This document shows positions 33,890 to 42,729 of a stretch of 64,000 nucleotides of DNA, piece after piece. The DNA is from Saccharicrinis sp963665705 (GTDB lineage Bacteria > Bacteroidota > Bacteroidia > Bacteroidales > Marinilabiliaceae), in contig OY762448.1 of assembly GCA_963665705.1 (NCBI GenBank), positions 682,001 to 746,000 of the forward strand. The letters are read 5' to 3'. Position 1 is the stretch's first letter. Each line of letters begins with the position of its first letter. The translations under genes were made by a program, and so were the position numbers. The notes beneath the pieces are model-generated. The model was not told where the DNA came from, made no database searches, and saw nothing but the letters and a program-made list of their open reading frames with translations.

Positions 33890-34747
33890 CTAATAGTATT
33901 TTCTTTTGATGTAATTATAAAAGGCCTGTGTTGCTTCCAATTCATTGTCCCAATTAAAATTAGTGGAAATAAATGCTTGAGCGGATTTGAAATCAGGCAT
34001 TTCATTTAATTGAAGCAATGTTTGTTTCATTACTTCGGTATTCCCTTCAAATAATTCTCTTTGGAACATAAAACGATCATTTAGTCCCAGGCTTTTTGTT
34101 AAATCAGCAACGGGTTTTCCTAATAAAGTTTGTTGCAGTTTTGATTCTTTGTTATTGGATATTATGTCATTTACTGATTTTTTTTCACCACCTAAAGATT
34201 CTCCTAAAGTTTTAGAATTTTCTTCTTTGGGCTTTGCTTCAGGTTCAGGTATGGTTGCAGTCGTGACAATAGGTTCTTGGTTTATACTTTCAACTTTATT
34301 TTGGGGTTCTGGTTCTTGAATAGAAACTGGCTGTTCTTCTTTTTTAGATTCAACAACTATTTCAGCCTTTATTTCTTTTTCTTCAACCTTAATATTAGAA
34401 GATGTTTTTACGGCGTCTACTTCAATACTTTTTTCCTTAATTTCTTCAATGATCTCCTTTGAAGAAATGTTTTCTTGAATTGTATCAGAAACATCCTCTT
34501 TAATGCTGGTGATATTTTCTTTTACTGTTTCTTTTATTGAAGAAGTTGATATCGGATGATTGATGGATTTTAATAGTCCAAATTCTTCTAAAATATGTGT
34601 TAGTTTTCGTTCCGTAAGATCAATAAAAGCAGAAGGAATTTCTTCAGAACCCTGAAAAGACTTTAAAAGCGTTTCAACTTCATTAATATCACTTAATATA
34701 ATTTTTAGTAGTGCTTCTTTATTCATCTGTTTATAATTTACTTTCAT
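33890..34747 (-). CDS. Unknown protein with low-complexity middle and conserved C-terminal domain
   Basis: 285 aa, function not recognised. N-terminal ~70 residues are helical (EALLKIILSDINEVETLLKS). The middle (about 75-190) is a low-complexity, Glu/Lys/Ser/Val-rich, probably disordered stretch (EIKEKSIEVDAVK, KKEEQPVSIQEPEPQNK). The last ~85 residues are compact and likely the functional domain: LGKPVADLTKSLGLNDRFMF, RELFEGNTEVMKQTLLQL, FISTNFNWDNELEATQAFYN. That ending, including GLNDRF and FQRELF, resembles a domain I have seen at the C-terminus of other Bacteroidetes proteins. No signal peptide or membrane segment. Operon with rsmI. Confidence 0.75.
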   Translation of the reverse strand: MKVNYKQMNKEALLKIILSDINEVETLLKSFQGSEEIPSAFIDLTERKLTHILEEFGLLKSINHPISTSSIKETVKENITSIKEDVSDTIQENISSKEIIEEIKEKSIEVDAVKTSSNIKVEEKEIKAEIVVESKKEEQPVSIQEPEPQNKVESINQEPIVTTATIPEPEAKPKEENSKTLGESLGGEKKSVNDIISNNKESKLQQTLLGKPVADLTKSLGLNDRFMFQRELFEGNTEVMKQTLLQLNEMPDFKSAQAFISTNFNWDNELEATQAFYNYIKRKYY

Positions 34748-35168
34748 TTGTCAGATGGAACTCTCAGGAAATTTTAATCATTAACGTGTGAGTAATTTTT
34801 AAGATTAAAATTTACATGTTCGTTTCATGCTTTTTAATTTTCTTTTATTTGTCACCTGGAACCTGCAAAATATAATATTTTGTGGTGTGAGAATACTTTT
34901 AAAACGCAATCAGGAATACTCCGGTAAACTCAATTATTCTATTAACTTCATTTCATCATAAATATTTCAAATAAAAGTACCAAAGTATGTATTTTGCAAA
35001 TTGATGCTCATGTTCGTTTCATAATAATATCAAAACAAATGCTTTTTTACTTACTTTGCAAAGTTAGTTACAAAATACAATATTAAGTTTTAAGACAAAA
35101 GTATCAAGAAATTATATTAAAATATAATGGTCTGTCTTTTATCTTTTGTTAAATAATCTGGATATAGC
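34748..35168. other. Intergenic region between divergent genes
   Basis: No coding region is supported in this AT-rich divergent region. The 14-mer CATGTTCGTTTCAT occurs twice in the same orientation (34815-34828 and 35009-35022), 194 bases apart, and could be a binding site for a regulator of the divergent promoters. No other structure was noticed. Confidence 0.35.
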
Positions 35169-35744
35169 ATGTTTCTTGAAAATAAGTTAAATAAAGAAGG
35201 AAGGCATGGATGGATTGAAGTAATTGCCGGCTCGATGTTTTCGGGAAAAACAGAGGAATTACTTCGACGGTTGAAAAGAGCAAAAATTGCCCGACAAAAA
35301 GTAGAAATATTTAAACCACATATTGATGTTAGATATAGTGAGGATGAAGTGGTGTCGCATGATTCTAATTCTATACTATCAACTCCTGTAGAAACTTCAG
35401 GAAATATCCTTCTATTAAGTGGAAATGTGGATGTTATAGGCATTGATGAAGCTCAGTTTTTTGATTCTGGTTTAACTGAAGTTTGTCAGCAGTTAGCCAA
35501 TCAGGGTATTAGAGTGATTGTTGCCGGTTTAGATATGGATTTTAAAGGTAAACCTTTTGGTCCTATGCCAAATCTTATGGCCGTAGCAGAATATGTTACT
35601 AAAGTGCATGCTATATGCATGAAATGTGGCGAATTGGCGCATTTTTCTCATCGTATGTCAAGTGAAGAAAAGTTGGTGATGTTAGGGGAAAAGGTGGAGT
35701 ATGAACCTCTTTGCAGGGCTTGTTATACTAAGATAAAAAAGTAA
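35169..35744 (+). CDS. tdk: Thymidine kinase
   Basis: 191 aa; type II (TK1-like) thymidine kinase of the pyrimidine salvage pathway. P-loop GSMFSGKTEELLRRL at residues 21-28 and on, Walker-B type DVIGIDEAQFFD, lasso region with zinc cysteines (CMKCGELAHFSHR and CRACYTK), and VIVAGLDMDFKGKPFGPM. ATG at 35169 is used, though the family core starts at about GRHGWIEVI; a start further in is possible. Followed after 3 nt by murF-alr, so one transcript. Confidence 0.96.
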   Translation: MFLENKLNKEGRHGWIEVIAGSMFSGKTEELLRRLKRAKIARQKVEIFKPHIDVRYSEDEVVSHDSNSILSTPVETSGNILLLSGNVDVIGIDEAQFFDSGLTEVCQQLANQGIRVIVAGLDMDFKGKPFGPMPNLMAVAEYVTKVHAICMKCGELAHFSHRMSSEEKLVMLGEKVEYEPLCRACYTKIKK

Positions 35745-35747
35745 ATC

Positions 35748-38216
35748 ATGATACAAACTTATTTGTTTAGTCAGGTGTCTGCATGGGCAAAGGCTAAGTC
35801 AATTATAAATAACGATCTTGAAATATCATATATAATAACAGACAGCCGTTCTGTTTCTTATCCTGAAAAATCTTTGTTTGTTGCCATTTCTGGAGATAAT
35901 CATAATGGACATAACTATATTTTATCCCTTTATCAGCAGGGTGTGAGATGTTTTGTTGTGGAAGATGATTATGTTATAGATAATAGATTGACGCAAGCAA
36001 ATTATCTTGTTGCAGATGATACATTGTTGTGTTTACAACAATTGGTTTCAGAAAAAAGAAGACTATATCATTGTCCGGTCATTGGTGTTACAGGTAGTAA
36101 CGGAAAAACAGTTGTAAAAGAGTGGATCTCGCAATTAATTGGAAGTTCCAGAGTGTTGGTTCGTTCCCCAAAGAGCTATAATAGTCAAATAGGAGTTCCG
36201 TTGTCGGTATGGCAATTAAATAAACATGCCGAGGTCGCTGTTTTTGAAGCTGGAATATCACAAAAGGGCGAAATGGAAAAGATTGCTCCGATAATAGCTC
36301 CTACAATAGGATTGATTACAAACATTGGAGCTGCGCACCAGGAAAATTTTGCCTCTCGAAAGGAGAAATTAGTTGAAAAATTAAAGCTTTTTAAAGAGAG
36401 TAATTTAATTGTTTTTTCCACGGAAGTCCCTTTTGTTGAGGAAGGAATAAAAACGATTTATCCTAATAAAAAACGATTACGTTGGGGAACAAAAGATCAT
36501 AATGAGCTACAGATTATAAAGAAGAAAATATCATCGGACTCTATTCTTGTAGAATTAAAGTGGTTGAGTGAAGTGTTTTCTCTTGAGCTACCTTTTATAG
36601 ATGAAGTGTCGTTTGAAAATGCCATGCATGCTATCGCGATAATGTTACATCTTGAATTTTCCTTTGATTATCTGAAAAATGCTGTGAAGAAGTTGGTGCC
36701 GGTTGCTATGAGAATGGAGTTAAAAGAGGGTGCCAATAATTGTATTTTAGTAAACGATTCTTATAATTCTGATATATCATCTTTAGGTCTTTCTCTTGAT
36801 TTTTTGGTGCAGCAAAGTCGTAAAAGTAGTGTAGTTCGTACTTTAATACTCTCTGATATTTATCAAAGTGGAATGGAACCAGAGGAGTTGTGTCGTCAGA
36901 TAAATATTTTGTTAAAACAAAAAGGAATTTCCAGGTTAATTGGTGTTGGAGAAATGTTGAAAAAGCATTCCTACATGTTTGATTTAAATACTTCATTTTA
37001 TACTACTACTCATGAATTGTTAGAATCGATATCACAAAATAGCTTTAAAAACGAAGCTATTTTAATTAAAGGATCCAGGAATTTTGAGTTTGAGGAAGTA
37101 AGTGAATTTTTAGAAAAGAAACATCACCAAACCAGACTGGAAATTAATCTCAATGCCTTGGTTGATAATTTGAATTATTTTCGTTCTAAACTAAATGAAT
37201 CCACTAAAATATTAGCCATGGTTAAGGCTTTTAGTTATGGTAGTGGTTCATTTGAAATAGCTAATGTATTGCAACATCAAAAGGTAGATTACCTGGGAGT
37301 TGCTTTTGCAGATGAAGGTGTTGAGCTTCGTAAAGCAGGTGTGTCCTTGCCAATTATTGTAATGAATCCCGAAGTAAAAAGTTTTCCTGCTATGATTGAA
37401 CATCATCTGGAACCTGAAATTTATAGTTTTAAGGTGTTGAATCAATTTTTAGCATTGCTTAAAAGTGAGGGATTGAATGAGTATCCTGTTCACATAAAGA
37501 TGGATACAGGGATGAATCGATTGGGGTTTGTTACTTCTGAATTGGATGCATTAAAAGGTGCATTAAAAGATGTAAATGCGATTAGGGTTAAATCTGTTTT
37601 TTCTCATTTAGTAGGTTCTGACGAAAGTCAATTTGATGATTTTACTAAAAATCAGCTTGAAACATTTAATCAGGTTACTCAGGAGTTGAAGCAAGCTTTA
37701 GGTTATTCTTTTATTCGTCATATATTAAATTCAGCTGGAATTCTTCGCTTTACAGATAATCAGTTTGATATGGTTAGGGTCGGTATTGGAATGTATGGAA
37801 TAGGAGCGGTTGAGCAGAAGAACTTAAAGACAGTGACCAGTTTTAAATCTTACATATCACAAATTCGTGAAGTTAAGGCGCATGAAACTATAGGTTATGG
37901 GCGAAGAGGTGAATTAGCTTATGACTCGGATATTGCAATAGTGCCAGTGGGGTATGCTGACGGTTTAAACAGGAAGTTAGGTAACGGAGTTGGAAAAATG
38001 ATGGTAAATAATCAATTGGCACCTATAGTTGGAAATATTTGCATGGACATGTGTATGATTGATGTTACAGGGTTAAATGCCAAGGAAGGGGATGATGTTC
38101 AGATATTTGGACAAGCGCAATCTGTGGAAAATTTAGCCAATGCATTAGGAACCATACCGTATGAGATTTTTACAAGTATAAGCAGAAGGGTTAAGAGGAT
38201 ATATTTTTACGAGTAA
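35748..38216 (+). CDS. Bifunctional MurF ligase / alanine racemase
   Basis: 822 aa fusion of two peptidoglycan enzymes. Residues about 1-450: MurF, adding D-Ala-D-Ala to UDP-MurNAc-tripeptide, with ATP loop PVIGVTGSNGKTVVKEW (about 113-121), FEAGISQKGEMEKIAPII, and VNDSYNSDISSLG. Residues about 455-822: fold-type III alanine racemase with PLP-lysine Lys493 in AMVKAFSYGSGSFE, the Tyr-bearing ETIGYGRRGELAY, and GNICMDMCMIDVT. Channels D-alanine chemistry: racemase makes D-Ala, Ddl (18398) makes D-Ala-D-Ala, and MurF adds it. This fusion is known from Bacteroidetes. Co-directional with tdk and 12 nt upstream of a small unknown gene. Confidence 0.95.
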   Translation: MIQTYLFSQVSAWAKAKSIINNDLEISYIITDSRSVSYPEKSLFVAISGDNHNGHNYILSLYQQGVRCFVVEDDYVIDNRLTQANYLVADDTLLCLQQLVSEKRRLYHCPVIGVTGSNGKTVVKEWISQLIGSSRVLVRSPKSYNSQIGVPLSVWQLNKHAEVAVFEAGISQKGEMEKIAPIIAPTIGLITNIGAAHQENFASRKEKLVEKLKLFKESNLIVFSTEVPFVEEGIKTIYPNKKRLRWGTKDHNELQIIKKKISSDSILVELKWLSEVFSLELPFIDEVSFENAMHAIAIMLHLEFSFDYLKNAVKKLVPVAMRMELKEGANNCILVNDSYNSDISSLGLSLDFLVQQSRKSSVVRTLILSDIYQSGMEPEELCRQINILLKQKGISRLIGVGEMLKKHSYMFDLNTSFYTTTHELLESISQNSFKNEAILIKGSRNFEFEEVSEFLEKKHHQTRLEINLNALVDNLNYFRSKLNESTKILAMVKAFSYGSGSFEIANVLQHQKVDYLGVAFADEGVELRKAGVSLPIIVMNPEVKSFPAMIEHHLEPEIYSFKVLNQFLALLKSEGLNEYPVHIKMDTGMNRLGFVTSELDALKGALKDVNAIRVKSVFSHLVGSDESQFDDFTKNQLETFNQVTQELKQALGYSFIRHILNSAGILRFTDNQFDMVRVGIGMYGIGAVEQKNLKTVTSFKSYISQIREVKAHETIGYGRRGELAYDSDIAIVPVGYADGLNRKLGNGVGKMMVNNQLAPIVGNICMDMCMIDVTGLNAKEGDDVQIFGQAQSVENLANALGTIPYEIFTSISRRVKRIYFYE

Positions 38217-38228
38217 AAGCAATATAAA

Positions 38229-38483
38229 ATGACTGTACTTAGAACAATAAAGAGTGATTATGAAATGTATGAGAACCAACGTTTGGAATGCTTGGTTGCA
38301 ATAGAACGTGGCGATTGTAAATTGATAAAAGCTTACTTTAAAAAATATAAAGGCAAACAGGATAAGCCTAAAGATAAAGTATCTGGATTTAAGTTTGTAA
38401 TGGATGAAGAATTTGATTCCCTAAAAATTGATTTTGAAACAAAATTGGATTTTGAAATAAGAGATTTAACTAAAGTGAAGTAG
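38229..38483 (+). CDS. Small unknown protein downstream of murF-alr
   Basis: 84 aa, no recognised family. Charged and mostly helical N-terminus (LRTIKSDYEMYENQRLECLV), a basic turn (KKYKGKQDKPKDKVSG), and an acidic strand-like C-terminus (FDSLKIDFETKLDFEIRD). No signal peptide. Reasonable codon use, and a start 12 nt after the murF-alr stop, support a real gene. Its stop codon abuts the stop of the converging CHAD gene with zero bases between. Confidence 0.6.
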   Translation: MTVLRTIKSDYEMYENQRLECLVAIERGDCKLIKAYFKKYKGKQDKPKDKVSGFKFVMDEEFDSLKIDFETKLDFEIRDLTKVK

Positions 38484-39242
38484 TTAAAGTTTGCTTGTAA
38501 TATTGGAGAGTAGAGATATTGCTTCCTGTTCTATTGAGGTTATTATATCTTCATTAAAATTTAATCCAGCATGTATAAAGTGTTGGTGTAAAACCCTTAA
38601 ATCGTGCCAATCACCAAGTGAACTTCCAAGTTCTTTTTTTTGAGACAAGAGGTTTTCGTTAATTCCATATTTATACACATCCTTTAAAATAGAGAGTAAG
38701 TAATATTGTTCCTTTATCCACTTTCTAATTAAATGATAATTACATTGGAGTATAGAGAGTTGTTGATTAATCAACTTTTCATTTTCGGAGATGTAATTCA
38801 CACATTCGTTAATAACAAAATCAGCACGCAAATTATCCAGTGAATAAAATAATTGGGTAATAGCATTTACTTCTTTTTTTATGTTTTGAGTATTTAATGT
38901 TTCGTTTAATTCTATAAAAGAGGATTTAATAGTCTTATTACAAACTTTTCTAAAATTGATGTAATCATTATGAGTAAGCCTTAGGTGGGCATGGTTAATC
39001 ATGATCTGATTATCACGAATGATTCCGGTAATCCTGAATATTGTTTTTACGTGATGAAATTGAGGCTTAAAGGAAAGTTCATAATCAAAAACAGATTGTT
39101 TAAGAATTTTTCTAAGTGCAAAAACTCTTTTTAAAGCCACGCGTAAATCATGAATAGCCTCTTTATCTTTATTGTTAGAAGCTATGTCAAGATTGTTTGT
39201 AAAAACAATAAGTTGTTTGTTTACATGAGTGCTTATTTTCAT
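38484..39242 (-). CDS. CHAD-domain protein
   Basis: 252 aa, all-helical. The CHAD domain (conserved histidine alpha-helical domain) is recognised from DLRVALKRVFALRKIL near the start and LSQKKELGSSLGDWHDLRVL near the end (quoted in part: LGDWHDLRVL), with basic residues and histidines on the helices expected to bind polyphosphate. It stands alone, without the CYTH domain with which CHAD often pairs, and no polyphosphate kinase gene is nearby. The substrate is an inference from the family. Confidence 0.85.
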   Translation of the reverse strand: MKISTHVNKQLIVFTNNLDIASNNKDKEAIHDLRVALKRVFALRKILKQSVFDYELSFKPQFHHVKTIFRITGIIRDNQIMINHAHLRLTHNDYINFRKVCNKTIKSSFIELNETLNTQNIKKEVNAITQLFYSLDNLRADFVINECVNYISENEKLINQQLSILQCNYHLIRKWIKEQYYLLSILKDVYKYGINENLLSQKKELGSSLGDWHDLRVLHQHFIHAGLNFNEDIITSIEQEAISLLSNITSKL

Positions 39243-39490
39243 GAATGTATTAACCTGATTATAAAACTCTATTTATAAAGATAAAATGGATGGGTTGTAT
39301 AATCAAGGATTTTGTATTAAAAACAATGGTTGTAATCATGGTTTTTAATTCTTAAATATCTAAAAAATTAGTTTTGCTCTAATAGTTAAGGCCTGTGATC
39401 CAATAATATTGTCGCATTAATCCCAGTACAATAATTTTTAAACCTTAAGTCATTGTTTATATAAGAAATCAGATTTATTCTACGGTTGAA

Positions 39491-39802
39491 TTATTTATTG
39501 ACTGTTCCAATCTTCTTTTCTATAGAATCAATCTTACTTGTCATTCTGCCTAATTCACCTTTTCGGGCATCAATAGTTATGGTAGAATAAATTCTTTCGT
39601 GATCGGATTCTAATACCTTATAAGCGCCATTAATAATTTCAAGAGCTTCTTCCATTGTTTCAGTTTCAACAGTAGTGGCCATTGGACTTAATTTATAATC
39701 AACGCCAGACTTTTTAATAAAGTCAAGGACTTTACTTACAGAATCACTTTTACTGGTTCCCTTGTCAGTTGGAAACATTGCGAAATTTATTAATACAGAC
39801 AT
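39491..39802 (-). CDS. MTH1187/YkoF-type thiamine-binding protein (UPF0045)
   Basis: 103 aa. Single-domain ferredoxin-like fold of the UPF0045 family: NFAMFPTDKGTSKSDSVSKV, LSPMATTVETETMEEALEII, YKVLESDHERIYSTITIDAR (quoted to 20). Family members bind thiamine or its precursors as dimers or tetramers; the precise role in bacteria is uncertain. The gene is isolated, with 248 non-coding bases to the CHAD gene and a gap to the Ig-like lipoprotein gene; both neighbours are on the same strand. Confidence 0.88.
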   Translation of the reverse strand: MSVLINFAMFPTDKGTSKSDSVSKVLDFIKKSGVDYKLSPMATTVETETMEEALEIINGAYKVLESDHERIYSTITIDARKGELGRMTSKIDSIEKKIGTVNK

Positions 39803-39868
39803 GGTTTATAGTTTTTTATAGAAATAAAGGATAATACATTAATTATAATGATTTAGTCAGCATTTTGT

Positions 39869-41689
39869 TTATCTGCCTCCCCTACCTTTTTTCTTATCGT
39901 CATTATTCTTACTGTCATCTTCTTTTAATGAATAATCATATATGTCAAATTCTGCAGGATTCCATGGTACAGCAATATCCCAGTTTTTTCTTGCTTCAAC
40001 TTTGTCAGGATAAAAGAACACTTGTTCTGGTTGTCTTTTTGCAGCATATTCACCAGTGTCCCATTTTCCATTTCTATTTTTATCTATAATTAATTTTAGT
40101 TGGTATGAACCAGGTTTAATATATTCAAAAGCAAATTTTCCGGATTTAGGAACGTATTTTTGATTAACAAGTTTAGAACCACTCCCTAACAGTTGGATGA
40201 GCCAATTTTTTCCTGGATTACTAATGTTTATCAATAATCTGCCATAACTATCCAATGTTTTTACAGAAAATGATTGACCAATTGAATCACAGGATAAGCC
40301 ATAAATGTCTTGTATTGCAGCAGAATCAGCAGCGAAAATATATTGACCTCCCGGAGTCCATCTTGTTTTTGTGTTTATGGAGTATCTTCGTGCCATATTT
40401 AAATCCTGAATATGTTCATACTCAATATTCTGAAGTGTGCTATCTATTTTTTCATATAGATTTATATGATTCCAATCTATTTTTTTTACCGGAGTTGGTA
40501 GTGTAAAGTTAAAAGTACCTATTACATCAACAGATGATGAGGCATTATTTATTTGTAGGGTCTTTTTGCGTTCTGGTCCTTCTTTTTTTCTTCTTCGTTT
40601 ATTTTCTTTTTTAGGAGCCTCGAAATAGTATAGTTTTAAAGTATCTTCAACTTGAACCGGATTTTGTAATGTGTCTAAACCTATATATGATAATGCAAAG
40701 TCAAGTGTATCTTTTTTATACATTGTACTATCTGATAGCCAGATTTTAATGGTGTCATTATTTACCGAAGGTTCGTATATTGCCCAATCTTCTTTATAGT
40801 AAATGTTTAAAGGTTTTATTGATAAATTTTCAACAGGTAGATTGAATATAAAGGAGACAATGTTTGAATCTTTTCTTTCTTCACCAACAAAATATTGTTG
40901 TTTTGATTTTTCTTCAAACATAAAGAGCTTAATGTCATTAGGAGTGTATACTAACTCGTCTTTGAAAACAACAGAGTCATTTTCTAATGTGTCGGGCATA
41001 GCAACATATTCCATATAAGGTGATACAATAGTGTCGTACCATGCAATTCTCTCCCCGGGTTGATCGAATTGGTAATTTCTATTGGCATCTTCAATGGCAT
41101 ATAATCTGTATTCACCAGGACTTAAATTGCGTATTGCAAAGAATCCTTTTTCATTGGATTTACCCAGTCGTACAGGAATGTCATGAGTAAATGCCGTATC
41201 GTTTAAGTTTTTGTGAGCTAATATAAGAGCTCCTTCAACAGGTTCAAGATCAAAACTATTCCACACATTACCCATTATGGCAAAAGAATCAATCACTTCT
41301 CCGGTTGAAAAAGAAAAAACAAAGGATTCAATAGGATTCCCTTCGTTATTATCTTGAATGGCATCGGCAAAATCCAGGGTATAAGTAGTATTTTCCTGAA
41401 GCTCTTCGTTAAAATTTATATATAATTTCTGAGCTCGGGCTTCAATGTTAGGTCTTTCTTTCAATGGAGGAGAAACTACCAATTTTTGATTGACTTCATC
41501 AAGTTTTATGATTTCATCAAACTCAATGACGATTTCTTTCTTTTTGTAGTTCATCTGACCGTTTATCGGAACTGATTTTTTAATAACAGGAGGTTCTTCA
41601 TCTTTAGGGCCGCCCGTAGGGTATCCTGGGTTAGCGCAAGAGTAGGCTATGATGAAAAGGATGAATAATCCAAGAATATATTTCTGCAT
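39869..41689 (-). CDS. Large lipoprotein with SbsA-type Ig-like domain
   Basis: 606 aa. Lipoprotein signal with the lipobox cysteine about residue 18 (IIAYSCANPGYPTGGPKDEE); the GGPKDEEPP pattern just after is typical of a widespread Bacteroidetes lipoprotein family. Next a Big_5/SbsA-type Ig domain (about 30-130: IVIEFDEIIKLDEVNQKLVV then YTLDFADAIQDNNEGNPI), repeated beta-sandwich sections with GEYRLYAIEDANRNYQFDQP, and a C-terminal segment ending in a Gly-Arg tail. It is probably surface-exposed or periplasmic; exact function unknown. Monocistronic, with TAAATTTG on the minus strand (41729-41722) as a possible -7 box. Confidence 0.87.
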   Translation of the reverse strand: MQKYILGLFILFIIAYSCANPGYPTGGPKDEEPPVIKKSVPINGQMNYKKKEIVIEFDEIIKLDEVNQKLVVSPPLKERPNIEARAQKLYINFNEELQENTTYTLDFADAIQDNNEGNPIESFVFSFSTGEVIDSFAIMGNVWNSFDLEPVEGALILAHKNLNDTAFTHDIPVRLGKSNEKGFFAIRNLSPGEYRLYAIEDANRNYQFDQPGERIAWYDTIVSPYMEYVAMPDTLENDSVVFKDELVYTPNDIKLFMFEEKSKQQYFVGEERKDSNIVSFIFNLPVENLSIKPLNIYYKEDWAIYEPSVNNDTIKIWLSDSTMYKKDTLDFALSYIGLDTLQNPVQVEDTLKLYYFEAPKKENKRRRKKEGPERKKTLQINNASSSVDVIGTFNFTLPTPVKKIDWNHINLYEKIDSTLQNIEYEHIQDLNMARRYSINTKTRWTPGGQYIFAADSAAIQDIYGLSCDSIGQSFSVKTLDSYGRLLINISNPGKNWLIQLLGSGSKLVNQKYVPKSGKFAFEYIKPGSYQLKLIIDKNRNGKWDTGEYAAKRQPEQVFFYPDKVEARKNWDIAVPWNPAEFDIYDYSLKEDDSKNNDDKKKGRGGR

Positions 41690-41792
41690 CTATTATAATT
41701 TCAATCGTTTAAAATCAATGGCAAATTTAATCCAATTATCGTTTATCTAAAATCTAACTCTGTATTATTACATGAAGAATGCCAAAAAATCA

Positions 41793-41800
41793 TAAATTTG
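41793..41800 (+). promoter_or_regulatory. Promoter -7 box for the coiled-coil membrane protein gene
   Basis: TAAATTTG matches TAnnTTTG, 31 nt ahead of the start codon at 41832. No convincing upstream TTG element at the right spacing, so only the proximal box is supported. Confidence 0.4.
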
Positions 41801-41831
41801 TCGCTGATTAAAAAAAAACTGTTAAAAAATT

Positions 41832-42728
41832 ATGAGTAATCAGGACAACACACAACCTCAAAACACACATAAAACAGCAATTATTGTCGGTATTATATCT
41901 GCGGTATTATTAATTATTTTAGGGTTTTTATACTTTAAAAATAAAAGCGAAATGCAGATGTTAGTAGATGAGATGTCTGAAGAGAAGGACCTTTTAACTA
42001 CTGAGTTTGAAACTTTAGCATTGGATTATGACTCATTAAAAACCAGTAGTGATACTTTAAATTTACTATTAGAAAAAGAAAGAGAAAAAATTTCTCAATT
42101 GCTGGAAGAAATTCAAACAGTAAAAGCCACTAATTCTTCGAAAATACGTGAATACAAAAAAGAATTAACCTCGTTGCGAAAAGTTTTAAAGAATTATGTT
42201 ATTCAAATAGATTCATTAAATCAAACGAATAAAGCATTGCAGCAAGAAAATCAACAAATTCGGCGAACGGTTACAACTATAAAATCTTCCTATAAAAAGT
42301 TAGAGAAGGAAAAGGATAACCTGGCCGAAAAGGTTGATATCGCATCTAAGCTCGAAACCTTTAATATGGAAGCCGCCGGGCTGAATTCTAAAGATAGGAG
42401 TACAACGCGATCTTCAAGAATCTCTAAGATTAGAATTTGTTTTTCTATACAAAAGAATATTACTGCTGAAGTAGGAGAGAAAATTATTTATTTAAGAGTT
42501 TTAAGGCCGGATGGAGCACTCCTTTATCATTCAAAAGATGATTTATTCCTGTATGAAAACAAGGATATTAATTTTTCAGCTAAAAGAGTAATTGAATATG
42601 GCGGTGATGAATTAGATGTTTGCCTGTACTATAAAGTAGATGCAGGTGAATTAACTGAAGGAGAATATACTGCAGATATTTTTGCAGATGGTCACCATAT
42701 CGGAAATATGACTTTTAATCTGAGATAA
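41832..42728 (+). CDS. Membrane-anchored coiled-coil protein, unknown
   Basis: 298 aa; no family name. One N-terminal membrane segment (AIIVGIISAVLLIILGFLYF, about residues 16-36), a long coiled coil (about 45-190) rich in Glu/Lys/Leu heptads (LLEKEREKISQLLEEIQTVK), then a compact beta-rich C-terminal domain (RISKIRICFSIQKNITAEVG, YLRVLRPDGALLYH, FSAKRVIEYGGDELDVCLYY). Inside-out topology puts the coiled coil in the periplasm. Two nucleotides separate it from the lytic transglycosylase gene, so a cell-wall-related role is likely. Its function is not known. Confidence 0.8.
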   Translation: MSNQDNTQPQNTHKTAIIVGIISAVLLIILGFLYFKNKSEMQMLVDEMSEEKDLLTTEFETLALDYDSLKTSSDTLNLLLEKEREKISQLLEEIQTVKATNSSKIREYKKELTSLRKVLKNYVIQIDSLNQTNKALQQENQQIRRTVTTIKSSYKKLEKEKDNLAEKVDIASKLETFNMEAAGLNSKDRSTTRSSRISKIRICFSIQKNITAEVGEKIIYLRVLRPDGALLYHSKDDLFLYENKDINFSAKRVIEYGGDELDVCLYYKVDAGELTEGEYTADIFADGHHIGNMTFNLR

Positions 42729-42729
42729 T

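Noticed and set aside
34277..34462. Plus-strand Phe/Asn-rich frame opposite the unknown acidic protein
   Set aside because: It is the antisense of a Glu/Lys-rich low-complexity section; composition is an artefact of codon bias.
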